Assembly: GCA_947086655.1 (NCBI GenBank)
Contig: CAMTZM010000003.1
Location: 119,021-183,020 of the forward strand
Direction of reading: 5' to 3'
DNA length: 64,000 nt
Origin: an uncultured Eubacteriaceae bacterium
Lineage (GTDB): Bacteria; Bacillota; Clostridia; Lachnospirales; CAG-274
Under the pieces are notes generated by a model. That model worked only from the letters and a program-made list of their open reading frames with translations. It was not told the origin of the DNA and made no database searches. The translations under genes and the position numbers were made by a program. Of this stretch, positions 45,019 to 54,911 are shown one piece after another (positions within the stretch are counted from its first letter, which is position 1; each line of letters starts with the position of its first letter).

Positions 45019-45028
45019 AATAATAAAA

Positions 45029-45067
45029 GGCTATAAGCAAATAATTATTTGTTTATAGCCTAAAAAA
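45029..45067. terminator. Terminator between pseG and the convergent LCP gene
   Basis: GGCTATAAGCAAATAA pairs with TTATTTGTTTATAGCC (one G-T) with almost no loop. T residues on the minus-strand side favour ending the LCP transcript; it may act both ways. Confidence 0.78.
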
Positions 45068-45072
45068 TTGAA

Positions 45073-46089
45073 TTAATATTCTTCAATTTCAGTTGTACTT
45101 TCAGTTTCGTCATAATATTCTATTCCGTAAAAAAGTTTGTTTACAAGTATCATTGTTTCGTTTTCATAGTGGTTATATGGAGTATGTCCGTCGCCGGGAA
45201 GTGTTTCCATTGTTATTTTTGAGTAATCTACTGTTTTAATATATGGTATATAATCTATGGCGTCTTCTAAACTCATGTTTGTATTTACATATTTAAAAAA
45301 TATTACAGCGTATTCTATAAGATTTTCGGAAACGGTTTCGGGGTTAAAAACCTGTTTAAAAAATTCAGTTAAAAATAATTTTTGCATTTCAATTCTTTGT
45401 ATATCTCCTGTAACATATTGTCTAAAGCGTACAAAGCCTTCTGCTTGTTTTCCTGTAAGAGTTTGTTTTCCGGAATAAAGGTTTATAGTTAATCCCTGTA
45501 CAGGGTCTTTGTAATACATTCTTTGCGGTACATCTATTTCAATACCTCCGGCGGCGTCAACTATTTCATTAAATGCTTTTAAATTTATTTCAAAGTAATA
45601 ATCTATATTTATATCTAAAAGGTCTTCTATTTGTTTTGTTAAATATTCGTTTCCATATTTTCCGGCATAGCTGTGTACGGCATTTATTTTAATTCCGCCG
45701 GAAGGAGCGTTTTGTCCTTTTTCTCTTAATTGTTCAATTCTTTCAGAAGGTATTTTTACATATGTGTCACGAGGTATTGAAATTGTGTTTATTGTGCCTT
45801 CAAGCTTGTTAAATATTCCTACAATTATTACGTCAGCCAAAGCCTCGTTTTTATCTACGCCATATATAGCAAATGTAATTCTGTTTGGAATATTATCAAA
45901 ATTATTATAGGTTGTTTCTTCGGTATGTTCATTAAATTCTTTGCTGTTTAAGCTATTATTTTCAGATTGTCTGTTTTTTAAAGTCAAACGATTAACTGTA
46001 TGTATTATTACGCCTAAAAATATTGCACATATTATCGTAAGAAGAATAACAAGTATAATTATAATTTTTTTTAAAAATTTATTTTCCAT
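45073..46089 (-). CDS. LytR-CpsA-Psr (LCP) family protein
   Basis: 338 residues, one N-terminal membrane helix (~8-30), then the LCP domain with ISIPRDTYVKIP, the DPVQGLTINL loop and GDIQRIEMQKLFL. No LytR_C extension. It would transfer lipid-linked glycopolymers to the wall. Confidence 0.9.
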   Translation of the reverse strand: MENKFLKKIIIILVILLTIICAIFLGVIIHTVNRLTLKNRQSENNSLNSKEFNEHTEETTYNNFDNIPNRITFAIYGVDKNEALADVIIVGIFNKLEGTINTISIPRDTYVKIPSERIEQLREKGQNAPSGGIKINAVHSYAGKYGNEYLTKQIEDLLDINIDYYFEINLKAFNEIVDAAGGIEIDVPQRMYYKDPVQGLTINLYSGKQTLTGKQAEGFVRFRQYVTGDIQRIEMQKLFLTEFFKQVFNPETVSENLIEYAVIFFKYVNTNMSLEDAIDYIPYIKTVDYSKITMETLPGDGHTPYNHYENETMILVNKLFYGIEYYDETESTTEIEEY

Positions 46090-46210
46090 AATATCCTCCT
46101 AATTACAGTAAAAGCTGATTTAATAAAGTATAACATAAATAAATATTTTTTTAAATATATATATTATATATTAAAAGCAATTAAATTTTTGCTGAAAGCG
46201 AGGGTATTTT

Positions 46211-46828
46211 ATGAGAAAGTTTCTTTTTTTAGCTATTATTTTATTAACTTTAACAGCATGTTCTCAAGAAGTTGAAACAAGTACTTATGAGAAGATACAT
46301 GAAAAGCTTATGTCTATGGAAAGTTTTTCTTATAATGCGGAGGTTAAATACATATCAAACAAAGGAGAGACAGAATATGAAGTTAATATTTTAGGAAAAA
46401 GTACAGGAGAATACAAAATGGAGACAATTTCTCCTAAAAGTGCCGAGGGCAGTATTATTTTATTTGACGGGAAGATGATATGGCAGTATAATCCTAAAAT
46501 AGATGGTAAAATATCTTCAGAATCGTCTGATAAACAAGCAAGAAGTGAAATACTTATTTCAAGTTTTGTTGAAAATTATATAAAAACGAAAGATGGAGCG
46601 GTAAAAAGCGGAAGTTTTGATGAGAGTAAGTGTACAGTTTTAGAAGCTGAAATTAATGGAAAAAGCAAAATTTTTTCTCAGGAAAAACTTTGGGTAGACA
46701 ACGATACACTTATTCCGATAAAACTTGAAATATATGATAACGAGCAAAAAACGAGAGCGGTTGTTGTTTTTAAAGATTTTAAATATAATCCTAATATACC
46801 GGAAAATACTTTTAAGAAAACATTTTAG
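46211..46828 (+). CDS. LolA/LppX-like lipoprotein
   Basis: 205 residues. Lipoprotein signal with lipobox LTAC, then a single beta-rich domain resembling LolA/germination-lipoprotein-type folds (repeated IYDNEQKT and ILFDGKMIWQYN patterns). It lies 27 bases before alr. The ligand is not known; such proteins often bind lipids or peptidoglycan precursors outside the cell. Confidence 0.75.
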   Translation: MRKFLFLAIILLTLTACSQEVETSTYEKIHEKLMSMESFSYNAEVKYISNKGETEYEVNILGKSTGEYKMETISPKSAEGSIILFDGKMIWQYNPKIDGKISSESSDKQARSEILISSFVENYIKTKDGAVKSGSFDESKCTVLEAEINGKSKIFSQEKLWVDNDTLIPIKLEIYDNEQKTRAVVVFKDFKYNPNIPENTFKKTF

Positions 46829-46855
46829 TAAAAATAGAAAGGCAGGTTACAAAAG

Positions 46856-48010
46856 ATGTTTGGTTATGAGCGTGCTGTTTGCGAGGTTAATCTTGATAAC
46901 ATAGGGCATAATATAAGAGAAATTAAAAAAAAGGTCGGAAAATCGAAGGTACTTGCAGTTGTAAAAGCAGACGGATATGGACATGGAGCTGTTTGGGTAA
47001 GTCAAAAAGCTGTTCAAAATGGAGCTGACTGGCTTGGCGTTGCTATTACAGATGAAGGTATAAGGCTTAGAGAAGCTAAAATAGATGTACCTATATTAAT
47101 ATTAGGATACACTCCAGATAATGAGATAGAAGATGTTATAAAAAATAATCTAACGCAAACTATATTTTCTTATGAAAAAGCGTTAGCTTTTTCAAAGGCG
47201 GCGAAAAAGCTTAATAAAACCGCCCAAGTACATATTAAAATCGATACGGGTATGGAACGCATAGGTTTTATGCCTAATCAAGAAGGTATAAATGAGATAA
47301 TGAAAATAAGCCGTCTTGATAATATAAAAATAACAGGTATGTTTACGCATTTTGCTGATTCTGATTCGGCTGATAAAACTTTTGCGTGGGAACAGTTTAA
47401 TAAATTTTTATATATGACAAATGAACTTGAAAAAAGAGGCATTAAAGATATTATACGCCATGGAGCTAACAGCGGGGCTATACTTGATATTCCCGAGTTT
47501 TATCTTGATATGGTAAGAGCCGGAATAATACTTTATGGACTTATGCCTTCGAAGGAGGTTAAAAAAAGTATTGATATTATACCTGCAATGAGCCTTAAAA
47601 CTTATGTAAGTTTTGTAAAAAAGGTGAAAAAGGGAACAAGCATTGGTTATGGCCGTACATTTTATACAAATAAAGATACTGTTGTAGCAACAATTCCGAT
47701 AGGATATGCAGATGGATATTTTAGACTTTTAAGCAATAAATCAAGGGTTTTAATAAATGGCAAGTATCTTCCAGTAATAGGTAATATATGTATGGACCAA
47801 TTTATGGTTGACGCATCAAATGCGGCTGATGTAAAGGCAGAGGACGAGGTTGTGCTTTTTGGCGAACAAAATGGGCTTGCAATTACTGTTGACGAGCTTG
47901 CGGGGCTTATAAATACAATTAATTATGAAATTGTGTGTAATGTAGGAAGAAGGATTCCTCGTATATATATTGAAAACGGTATTGTAAAAAAAGTGGTAAA
48001 GCTTATATAG
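46856..48010 (+). CDS. alr: Alanine racemase
   Basis: 384 residues; makes D-alanine for peptidoglycan. The PLP lysine is K37 in VVKADGYGHG, and the second-base tyrosine lies in SIGYGRTFYT. C-terminal beta-domain marks, GNICMDQFMVD and GRRIPRIYI, are present. RBS AAAGGCAGG is weak but spaced right. mazF follows 72 bases after the stop. Confidence 0.96.
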   Translation: MFGYERAVCEVNLDNIGHNIREIKKKVGKSKVLAVVKADGYGHGAVWVSQKAVQNGADWLGVAITDEGIRLREAKIDVPILILGYTPDNEIEDVIKNNLTQTIFSYEKALAFSKAAKKLNKTAQVHIKIDTGMERIGFMPNQEGINEIMKISRLDNIKITGMFTHFADSDSADKTFAWEQFNKFLYMTNELEKRGIKDIIRHGANSGAILDIPEFYLDMVRAGIILYGLMPSKEVKKSIDIIPAMSLKTYVSFVKKVKKGTSIGYGRTFYTNKDTVVATIPIGYADGYFRLLSNKSRVLINGKYLPVIGNICMDQFMVDASNAADVKAEDEVVLFGEQNGLAITVDELAGLINTINYEIVCNVGRRIPRIYIENGIVKKVVKLI

Positions 48011-48082
48011 TTTATGTATAAATTGCCTCAAAACTGATGATAATATTTTTATAAATTTATATTATTATGGAGCGTGAGGCGG

Positions 48083-48424
48083 ATGATTGTTAAAAGGGGT
48101 GATGTTTTTTATGCGGATTTAAGCCCCGTTGTTGGTTCAGAACAAGGAGGAATAAGACCGGTGCTTATTGTGCAGAATGATGTTGGAAACAGATATTCTC
48201 CTACGGTTATTTGTGCCGCAATTACTTCTCAGATAAATAAAGCCAAACTTCCTACACATATTGAGATTGGCTGTGGAAGATATTCTCTTGTTAAAGATTC
48301 TGTTGTACTTCTTGAACAAATAAGAACAATTGACAAAAAAAGGCTGAGAGAAAAAATCGGGCATTTAGACCGTGAACTTATGTTAAGGGTTAATAAGGCA
48401 CTTATTACAAGTCTTGGGTTGTAA
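48083..48424 (+). CDS. mazF: MazF/EndoA-family mRNA interferase
   Basis: 113 residues from the ATG at 48083 (a GTG at 48074 is possible but its RBS is too close). The family core [20 protein letters not shown] and [12 protein letters not shown], the [10 protein letters not shown] loop and the late [13 protein letters not shown] are all intact. It cleaves RNA at short sequences. In Bacillus the antitoxin gene lies between alr and mazF; here the gap from alr is 72 bases and cannot hold one, and none follows before the LCP gene. Confidence 0.93.
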   Translation: MIVKRGDVFYADLSPVVGSEQGGIRPVLIVQNDVGNRYSPTVICAAITSQINKAKLPTHIEIGCGRYSLVKDSVVLLEQIRTIDKKRLREKIGHLDRELMLRVNKALITSLGL

Positions 48425-48461
48425 ATTTCTACATAAAACTGTTTTTTTATCAAAATTCTTA

Positions 48462-48490
48462 TTGTAAATTTTGCTGCGGTCTGGTATACT
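48462..48490 (+). promoter_or_regulatory. Sigma-A promoter for the LCP gene
   Basis: TTGTAA (48462-48467), 17-base spacer, TATACT (48485-48490), 38 bases before the ATG at 48529. Confidence 0.65.
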
Positions 48491-48528
48491 TTTTAAAGAT
48501 TTTTCTTTTACAAAGGATGGTTTTGCTT

Positions 48529-49590
48529 ATGAAAATTAAAAGACCGCTGTTAAAAAAATTTATTGTTATTACATGCAGCTTTGTTGGAATTTTTCTTATT
48601 ACCGCCGGACTTAGTATATTCTTTTTGGGTGGTTTTACATGTGCGTCTGATTATGACCCGGATAAACAAATAAGAGATTTAAGTCTTATGGAGGACTTAA
48701 ATGAGCCTACAAGTGAAAATGAAGAAGAAAAAAATGATTTAGATAACGATAGTTCATTTTTTAATGTACCTATTAGAACAAATGTTATGATTGTAGGAGT
48801 TGACAATGAAGAAAGTTTAACGGATACAATAATTGTAGCAAGTATAGATAAAACAGATGGAAATATAAACCTTGTATCTGTTCCAAGAGACACGTATGTA
48901 CGTTTTAGAGGAAGCGGCATAAAAATAAATTCAGTAAACAGTTACAGCGGCGGCGGTGAAAAAGGAATGAGAAATCTTGAGGAACAATTAGAGGAAATAC
49001 TCAATATTAAAATAAATTATTATGTTAAAGTTAATCTTGAAGCATTTAGAAGTATTGTGGATTCGGTAGGAGGCATTGAATTTACTGTACCTGACGGAGG
49101 ACTGCGTTATTCAGACCCTACGCAGAATCTTTATATTAATCTTAAAGAAGGAAGACAGCTTCTTAATGGAAAAGATGCCGAAGGGCTTGTTAGATTTAGA
49201 AAGGGTTATGCGACACAGGATTTAAAGCGTGCTGAAGTTCAGCAGGAGTTTTTGAAGGAATTTGCCAGACAAGTGCTTAATAAAGAGACTTTAAAGAAAA
49301 ATATGAAATCTATCGCTATTGATTTTATTAAATATGTTGAGACTGATTTTAGTGTTCTTGAACTTCCTAAGTATCTTCCTCTTATTGATAAAATTAACGC
49401 TGATAATATGAAAACGGATTTATTGCCGGGAGAGGCAACTTCCATTGACGGTCTTTCATTTTATGTTTATGATAAGGCGCTTACACGAGAGTTGTCAGAT
49501 GAGTTTTTTTACGGCATTGTTAAGGAAGAAGAAACAACAGAAGAAACTACGGAATTTATATATAATTCAAATATTAGAAGAAGACGATAA
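48529..49590 (+). CDS. LytR-CpsA-Psr (LCP) family protein
   Basis: 353 residues. Membrane helix (residues ~14-36), then an LCP domain with VSVPRDTYVRFRG, DPTQNLYINL and DLKRAEVQQEF. The ATG at 48529 is chosen because AAAGGATGG stands at good distance; the ATG at 48517 lies within that RBS. Third LCP gene in the window. Confidence 0.92.
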   Translation: MKIKRPLLKKFIVITCSFVGIFLITAGLSIFFLGGFTCASDYDPDKQIRDLSLMEDLNEPTSENEEEKNDLDNDSSFFNVPIRTNVMIVGVDNEESLTDTIIVASIDKTDGNINLVSVPRDTYVRFRGSGIKINSVNSYSGGGEKGMRNLEEQLEEILNIKINYYVKVNLEAFRSIVDSVGGIEFTVPDGGLRYSDPTQNLYINLKEGRQLLNGKDAEGLVRFRKGYATQDLKRAEVQQEFLKEFARQVLNKETLKKNMKSIAIDFIKYVETDFSVLELPKYLPLIDKINADNMKTDLLPGEATSIDGLSFYVYDKALTRELSDEFFYGIVKEEETTEETTEFIYNSNIRRRR

Positions 49591-49603
49591 TTGTGTTTAA
49601 AGA

Positions 49604-49647
49604 AAATAAAGACTATGGAATTTAATTTCCATAGTCTTTATTTTTTT
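49604..49647. terminator. Bidirectional terminator between LCP and pectate lyase genes
   Basis: AAATAAAGACTATGGAA pairs perfectly with TTCCATAGTCTTTATTT (17 bp, 6-base loop), with T- and A-runs on both sides. Confidence 0.92.
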
Positions 49648-49666
49648 AAAAATATTTAATTATATT

Positions 49667-52600
49667 TTACTCATTATTTGTATAAACATGAGAAAAATTA
49701 AGAACTTTTTCTAATATTTGAGCTGCATCATTAAATGTAATTTTATTATCTTTGTCAACATCAGCAAGAAATTCATATTCTGTTTTGTTTGTAACAGAAA
49801 GACTTTTAAGTGCATATTGAAGAACAGATGCTGCATCTTTTGCTGTAATTTCATTATCTCTGTCAACATCACCGAGTTCGTATTTACTTGATGGTGTAGA
49901 ATCTAAATTTGCAAATGTTATATTATCAAAATAAAGAGTACCTTTGGCAGTGTGCATAAATTTAAGTTGTTTAAGTACACTGTTTCTCTCTGCGGTACAG
50001 CTTAATTTTCCGTTATATACAGGTTCTGAAAGGTTATCAGGCGAATATTTTCCGTCTGTTCCATGTTTATAAACAGTAAGGGTTAAATCGTCTTTTCCGT
50101 TTGTTCCTGTAATTGTATAATGATACCAGTTATTAGCTGTAAGAGTAAATAATTCCTTCATAGAATCAGTTTTTGTTTTTGCCTCAATATCGGAAACATC
50201 TATTGTATTATAAACTACATTTTTTAAATCCATAATATGGACAAAAGCATTATTGCTTCCCATTTCCACAGCCTGTCCTGTCTTAATGTCGTAAGGGTGA
50301 ATTTCATTATCCATATAAATTCTGAAAGAGCGTCCGGCTGCGTCTGTATTATCGGTTAAAAAGTCAAAATCAATTTTATATCTTCCTGTTTGATATTCTT
50401 CTGGAATTTCAATTTGTACGGCTTTATCTTTTAATACAATTTTTTGCGTATCATTTCCTTCTTTATCTTCAATATCCTCATAACAAAGTGTTTTATTTCC
50501 ATCAGAAGAAATTATCCATTTGCCTCCGCTTTCTTCGTCTGCCATAAGGAAAGATTTTTCATAACGAAAACCGTTTGCTGTTGATGAATCAACATTTTTT
50601 TCAGGAACATATGGCTCAGGTTCCTTAGGTTCGTCATTTGATGGGTCTTTAACTTCGTTTCCCTCTATTATAGTAAGTTCGCTGAATTCTGAAGATGCGA
50701 AATACGCAATAGTAGAAATAGTATCAGCGGAATCGGTGGCATATCCTATATATACTGTTTCAGGCAAATTATCAAATGTTAAAGTATAAGGGCGTCTTGT
50801 GCCGTTTATCCAGTCTTCTCCGTCTTTTGATACGTATAAATAAATTTTATTATCATATCGTACAATTCTCATATAAGGGCTTGCATCATTTTTATAATAT
50901 AAACCTTTACTTTCATTATTTTCAAGAACCATACCATTTTTATCTTTAAAATATTTTGCATATGACTTTTCATTAGCTGTATCTCTTATTATAATACGTT
51001 CGTTTTCACCTAATTTAAGCCAGCTATCTGTTATCATAGCCATTCTTGCTTTTGGGTCAAGACTCTCACGGAACATAAGACCGTTTATTTGTTGGTTTTC
51101 AAATTTTGGTATTGAATCAACTTTGACTCTTATATCAAAATTTCCTTTAACCTCTTTGTAAAGGTAAGAAAAAGAGTCCGCTGAATTTGAAGCAGTATAT
51201 TTAGGGTCTGATTCAGTGCCTTTATCGGCGGATGTACTCATAGCTCCTGTTGCTCCGGAACCATAAATTGTATATTTTCCATTTTCGTCTTTATAAGCGC
51301 CGCCTTTTCCGGAAAATCTTTTGGGAGTTCCTATTTCTTCAAATTTGAATTCGCCTAAATCTCCGCCTGTTTTTTTAACATATACAATTGCTGTTGTGCT
51401 TTGAGTATTTTCACCTTTTGAATTTTTAACACGGCTTGACAGATAGTGAGTTCCGACCGGAAGTGATATGTTATCGTTAATTTCTGTAACATTGCCATAA
51501 TTTTTAATAAGTTCATTTCCGTCATAAAGTTCAAATTTTTCAATAGTTGTTCCCAAAACAGGTGCAGCAATTGCATGGTAATTTATTGTTTCACTTTCAG
51601 AAATAACTGCCCATTCTCCGTTATCTACTTTGTGTCCGTTTATTGTATTATTAAGTCCAGCAGTAGCCGGAGAAATAACTGTAATATCAGCGTTTGTTGG
51701 AGAGTCCTGCATGTCTGTCCATTCGTTTACATAAGCTTCAATTAAAGTATATCCTTTATATTCTCCCTCTGAAATAATATCGTTTTCATTATACGAGCTG
51801 AGATTTTTTTGAGTTATCCAATCATTAGGAATAGAAAATACCCTTGTTTCGGTTGTTTCCATGTTTAAATCAATTTCACCGCCAACTTCGGTTGTGTTGT
51901 TTATAACACGACCGGTAAGGTTTTTAACATCATTTACAATTCTTGCGTCAATGGCGTCTCTTTTTGGAAGTGTAGCGCCGACGTTTTTAAGAACTTTATC
52001 ATAGGCTTCATTAGCTGTATCAGGTGTTATTTGATATTCTCCAAGATTAATTGGTTCTGAGAGCAAATTAGCTAAATCTTTATTTTTCAAACCGCCTTTT
52101 GTTTTATCAGAAAAAGAAGTTTCTTCAGAAGTTAAATTGTTATTTGTAACATTAGGGTTTCCATACACATAATTTCCGTTAATATAATAATTACCTTTAC
52201 ATAAATCGGGGTATTTATTATCAAATTGGAAAATACGGCTTCTAATAGAAGCTTTTGTTGAAGCGCCATAATTATAATAATTGTTTATATAGTTTACATT
52301 TGTTGGGTTTTGACTTTTATTATGCATTGAGTAAGGTTCGCCGCCGTAAGCTGAATTAGTCTGTCCCCAGTTATAAATAATATTATTTACAACTTCAGTA
52401 CCATTCATTTCTCTGTCAAGACGAGGGCTTCTGCTGTCATTATGTGCAAGAAGATTATGATGATAACTTGCCACATCAGCTCCAAAAATAGCGCCGTAAC
52501 CATGAGCACCTTTAAAATGACTGCTCATTCTTAAACTTTCACTTGATATACAGTTTGAAACAGTATAGTATGAGCCATGAGGTTTGCCCTCAGATTCTTT

Positions 52601-53158
52601 TACAGACTCATAAGAACCGGCATATAATGTAAGAAGTTCGTCTACACCCCATGAAACGCTGCAATGGTCGAAAATTATTCTTGTAGCAAATTGACCACCA
52701 AGACCATCAGGTTCATCTCCGCTTTTATCTGTCGGACGCACTTTCAAATATCGAATTATTACATCTTTTGCTCCGCCTTGAAGCTGCACATCGTAATTTG
52801 TAATTGTAATACCTTCTCCGGGGGCAGTTTGAGCTAAAATTGTTGTATTGCTCGGTACACGAAGGGTGCTGTTTAATTTTATTACTCCATCTAAATCAAA
52901 TACTATAATTCTTCCTTCTTTTGAAAGGGCGTTTCTTAATGAGCCTTCGCTGTTGTCATCTTTTAAATTAGTTACATGATATACTTCAATGTCTTGACTT
53001 CCTCTTGCTCCTTTTGAGTATTTTCCGCCGCCGCAGGCATTTGGAAATGCAAGAATATTTTCAGAAACATTATCATTTGATAAAATGCCGACAGGAAAGA
53101 ATGAAACTGTCATAAAAACAGAAACTGCTAAAGCTATAAATTTTTTAAATTTACCCAT
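49667..53158 (-). CDS. Secreted pectate lyase with lectin-like domains and C-terminal dockerin
   Basis: 1163 residues, signal peptide (1-27). Residues ~37-410 are a right-handed beta-helix of the pectate lyase type (start AFPNACGGGKYSKGARG and VTNLKDDNSEGSLRNAL; DHCSVSWGVDELLTL and HHNLLAHNDSRSPRLDR hold typical lyase residues). An Ig-like region follows, then a DUF1349/concanavalin-like region (~600-835), then a second beta-sandwich (~860-1085). The C-terminal dockerin (~1093-1153) has two calcium loops, DVDRDNEITAKDA and DVDKDNKITFNDA. It would be released or held on a cohesin surface protein such as those at 8.7 and 12.7 kb. The exact PL family (PL1-like) is moderately certain. Confidence 0.93.
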   Translation of the reverse strand: MGKFKKFIALAVSVFMTVSFFPVGILSNDNVSENILAFPNACGGGKYSKGARGSQDIEVYHVTNLKDDNSEGSLRNALSKEGRIIVFDLDGVIKLNSTLRVPSNTTILAQTAPGEGITITNYDVQLQGGAKDVIIRYLKVRPTDKSGDEPDGLGGQFATRIIFDHCSVSWGVDELLTLYAGSYESVKESEGKPHGSYYTVSNCISSESLRMSSHFKGAHGYGAIFGADVASYHHNLLAHNDSRSPRLDREMNGTEVVNNIIYNWGQTNSAYGGEPYSMHNKSQNPTNVNYINNYYNYGASTKASIRSRIFQFDNKYPDLCKGNYYINGNYVYGNPNVTNNNLTSEETSFSDKTKGGLKNKDLANLLSEPINLGEYQITPDTANEAYDKVLKNVGATLPKRDAIDARIVNDVKNLTGRVINNTTEVGGEIDLNMETTETRVFSIPNDWITQKNLSSYNENDIISEGEYKGYTLIEAYVNEWTDMQDSPTNADITVISPATAGLNNTINGHKVDNGEWAVISESETINYHAIAAPVLGTTIEKFELYDGNELIKNYGNVTEINDNISLPVGTHYLSSRVKNSKGENTQSTTAIVYVKKTGGDLGEFKFEEIGTPKRFSGKGGAYKDENGKYTIYGSGATGAMSTSADKGTESDPKYTASNSADSFSYLYKEVKGNFDIRVKVDSIPKFENQQINGLMFRESLDPKARMAMITDSWLKLGENERIIIRDTANEKSYAKYFKDKNGMVLENNESKGLYYKNDASPYMRIVRYDNKIYLYVSKDGEDWINGTRRPYTLTFDNLPETVYIGYATDSADTISTIAYFASSEFSELTIIEGNEVKDPSNDEPKEPEPYVPEKNVDSSTANGFRYEKSFLMADEESGGKWIISSDGNKTLCYEDIEDKEGNDTQKIVLKDKAVQIEIPEEYQTGRYKIDFDFLTDNTDAAGRSFRIYMDNEIHPYDIKTGQAVEMGSNNAFVHIMDLKNVVYNTIDVSDIEAKTKTDSMKELFTLTANNWYHYTITGTNGKDDLTLTVYKHGTDGKYSPDNLSEPVYNGKLSCTAERNSVLKQLKFMHTAKGTLYFDNITFANLDSTPSSKYELGDVDRDNEITAKDAASVLQYALKSLSVTNKTEYEFLADVDKDNKITFNDAAQILEKVLNFSHVYTNNE

Positions 53159-53616
53159 TTTATCACTCCTTTATATATTTTAATATGTATTTGAGAGAGT
53201 CTTTAAAGTAAAAAAACAGAAGTTAAATTATTTAAAGAATATGTTAAAATATTGTGTTTTTTTAAATAAATATATTAAATATCGTTTACTGTGGATAAAA
53301 TGAGAAACGGCTTTTTATAGTTGGATTTTAAACGAAGTTTAATAAAATTTGATTTTAAGACTCAGCTCTTGTTAAATAAATGAAATTATAACATATTTAA
53401 GTGATAATTTCAATTGATTTTTATTTTATAGTCAACTTAAAAGAATTTATAAAATTAAGATTGTTGTTTCATAAAATAGTTAATGCAATACACAAAAAAT
53501 AAATTAACAGCAAAATATAGACTATAAATATAGGTTGTGTTATAATTAAAAAAGTTAGATAGTAAGGTAATTATGTATTTTTATAAAATAAAATTATTAT
53601 ATTAGGGGGTAATTTC
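53159..53616. other. 458-base divergent intergenic region
   Basis: No coding sequence seen; AT-rich. It holds the promoter of the SLH protein gene at 53518-53546. I see no confident promoter for the pectate lyase on the opposite strand. Confidence 0.55.
53518..53546 (+). promoter_or_regulatory. Possible sigma-A promoter for the SLH protein gene
   Basis: TAGACT (53518-53523), 17-base spacer, TATAAT (53541-53546), about 65 bases before the ATG. Confidence 0.5.
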
Positions 53617-54762
53617 ATGAAAAAATTTACAATCGTGTTAATTTCTGCATTAATGCTTTTTTCGTCAAATACTGTTTTTGCAAGCGACAAAAATAAAGGT
53701 ATAGATTCTGATTTTTGGGCATATAAAGAAGTGATTTCAGCGTATGAGGACGGCTGGCTCACAAAAGATATTTCTGTAAATGAAACAGCTTTAAAGACAA
53801 CTGCTGCTTCGGCTATATCAAATGTATTTAACAAAAATTTTTCTGCTCTTGATTTATTTGGAAGTGAAGATGGAAGTTTAAAAAGAGGTGAATTAGCTAA
53901 CGCTATTTCAAAGTTTATATATACGGGAAATATTGTTTATGATGAACCTTTATTTACGGACATATCAACAAATAGCTTTAAATCTGCTATTGAAAAATGT
54001 TTTTTTGCCGGAATATTTAAAGGATATTCAGACAAAACATTTAAACCTGATAAAGAAGTAACAAATGCCGAACTTTCAGTAATTATCAGCAAAATAAAAG
54101 AAAATAATGATAATACAATTAAATTATTGGAGTCTGTAAATAAAAAGTTTAATAGTTTATCATATTTTACAATTGATTTTAAATCAGTAACTAATATGAG
54201 CATTTCAAGTATGCCTATTAATGATGTAAAAGTAACTACTGAAGGAACTTTTAAAGAAGTTATAAATGATATATCAAAACTTGATGTTGATATGTCGGGA
54301 GATATGACTGTTTCAACTAATATTGGAGATGAAACAGTAAATTTAAAAGTTTATTATTCTGATGGAAAGTGTTATATTTCATCAGATGATATGGATTTAA
54401 AACAAGAGATTGATTTTAATTCTTTTTCTTCTAATTTTGGATTTGTTGATAATGTTAATGATATTTCTTCATATAATTCATTAATTACGGGATATGTAAA
54501 GACATTATCAGATGGAGCAAAAGATATATATACTGTAATTAATACAAAAGAAAGCATGGAATTATTATCGTCAATTAATTATTTAGGTGATTATAGCGAT
54601 AGTATTAATTTTAATATGGGAGATATTTCAGTTGTATACCATATTGATTCTGACAATAACATATTAGGATATGATATAAAATTTGTAATGAGTATGGAAC
54701 AAAAAGGAGAAGATTTTGAATTTGATATGAATGCCCAATATAAGATAAGGGATTTTGCATAG
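53617..54762 (+). CDS. SLH-domain protein with LppX/LolA-like C-terminal domain
   Basis: 381 residues. Signal peptide (1-22), two SLH-type repeats (about 28-75 and 105-160; FKGYSDKTFKPDKEVTNAEL is the second's core), then a ~220-residue beta-rich domain resembling LppX/LolA-like lipid carriers. It would be held on the wall by SLH repeats. Good RBS (TAGGGGG). The partner of the lipid-carrier-like domain is not known. Confidence 0.82.
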   Translation: MKKFTIVLISALMLFSSNTVFASDKNKGIDSDFWAYKEVISAYEDGWLTKDISVNETALKTTAASAISNVFNKNFSALDLFGSEDGSLKRGELANAISKFIYTGNIVYDEPLFTDISTNSFKSAIEKCFFAGIFKGYSDKTFKPDKEVTNAELSVIISKIKENNDNTIKLLESVNKKFNSLSYFTIDFKSVTNMSISSMPINDVKVTTEGTFKEVINDISKLDVDMSGDMTVSTNIGDETVNLKVYYSDGKCYISSDDMDLKQEIDFNSFSSNFGFVDNVNDISSYNSLITGYVKTLSDGAKDIYTVINTKESMELLSSINYLGDYSDSINFNMGDISVVYHIDSDNNILGYDIKFVMSMEQKGEDFEFDMNAQYKIRDFA

Positions 54763-54911
54763 AATTATAATGAAATTATTAAAGATAGTAAATATGACAG
54801 ATATTGAAATAGATTTATAAACTATACTTATACTTACAAAAAGAATAAAAATAACAAATACGCAAGTCAATATGTGAAGGCAGTTTTGACAAAGATTAGG
54901 GGTAATAGAAT

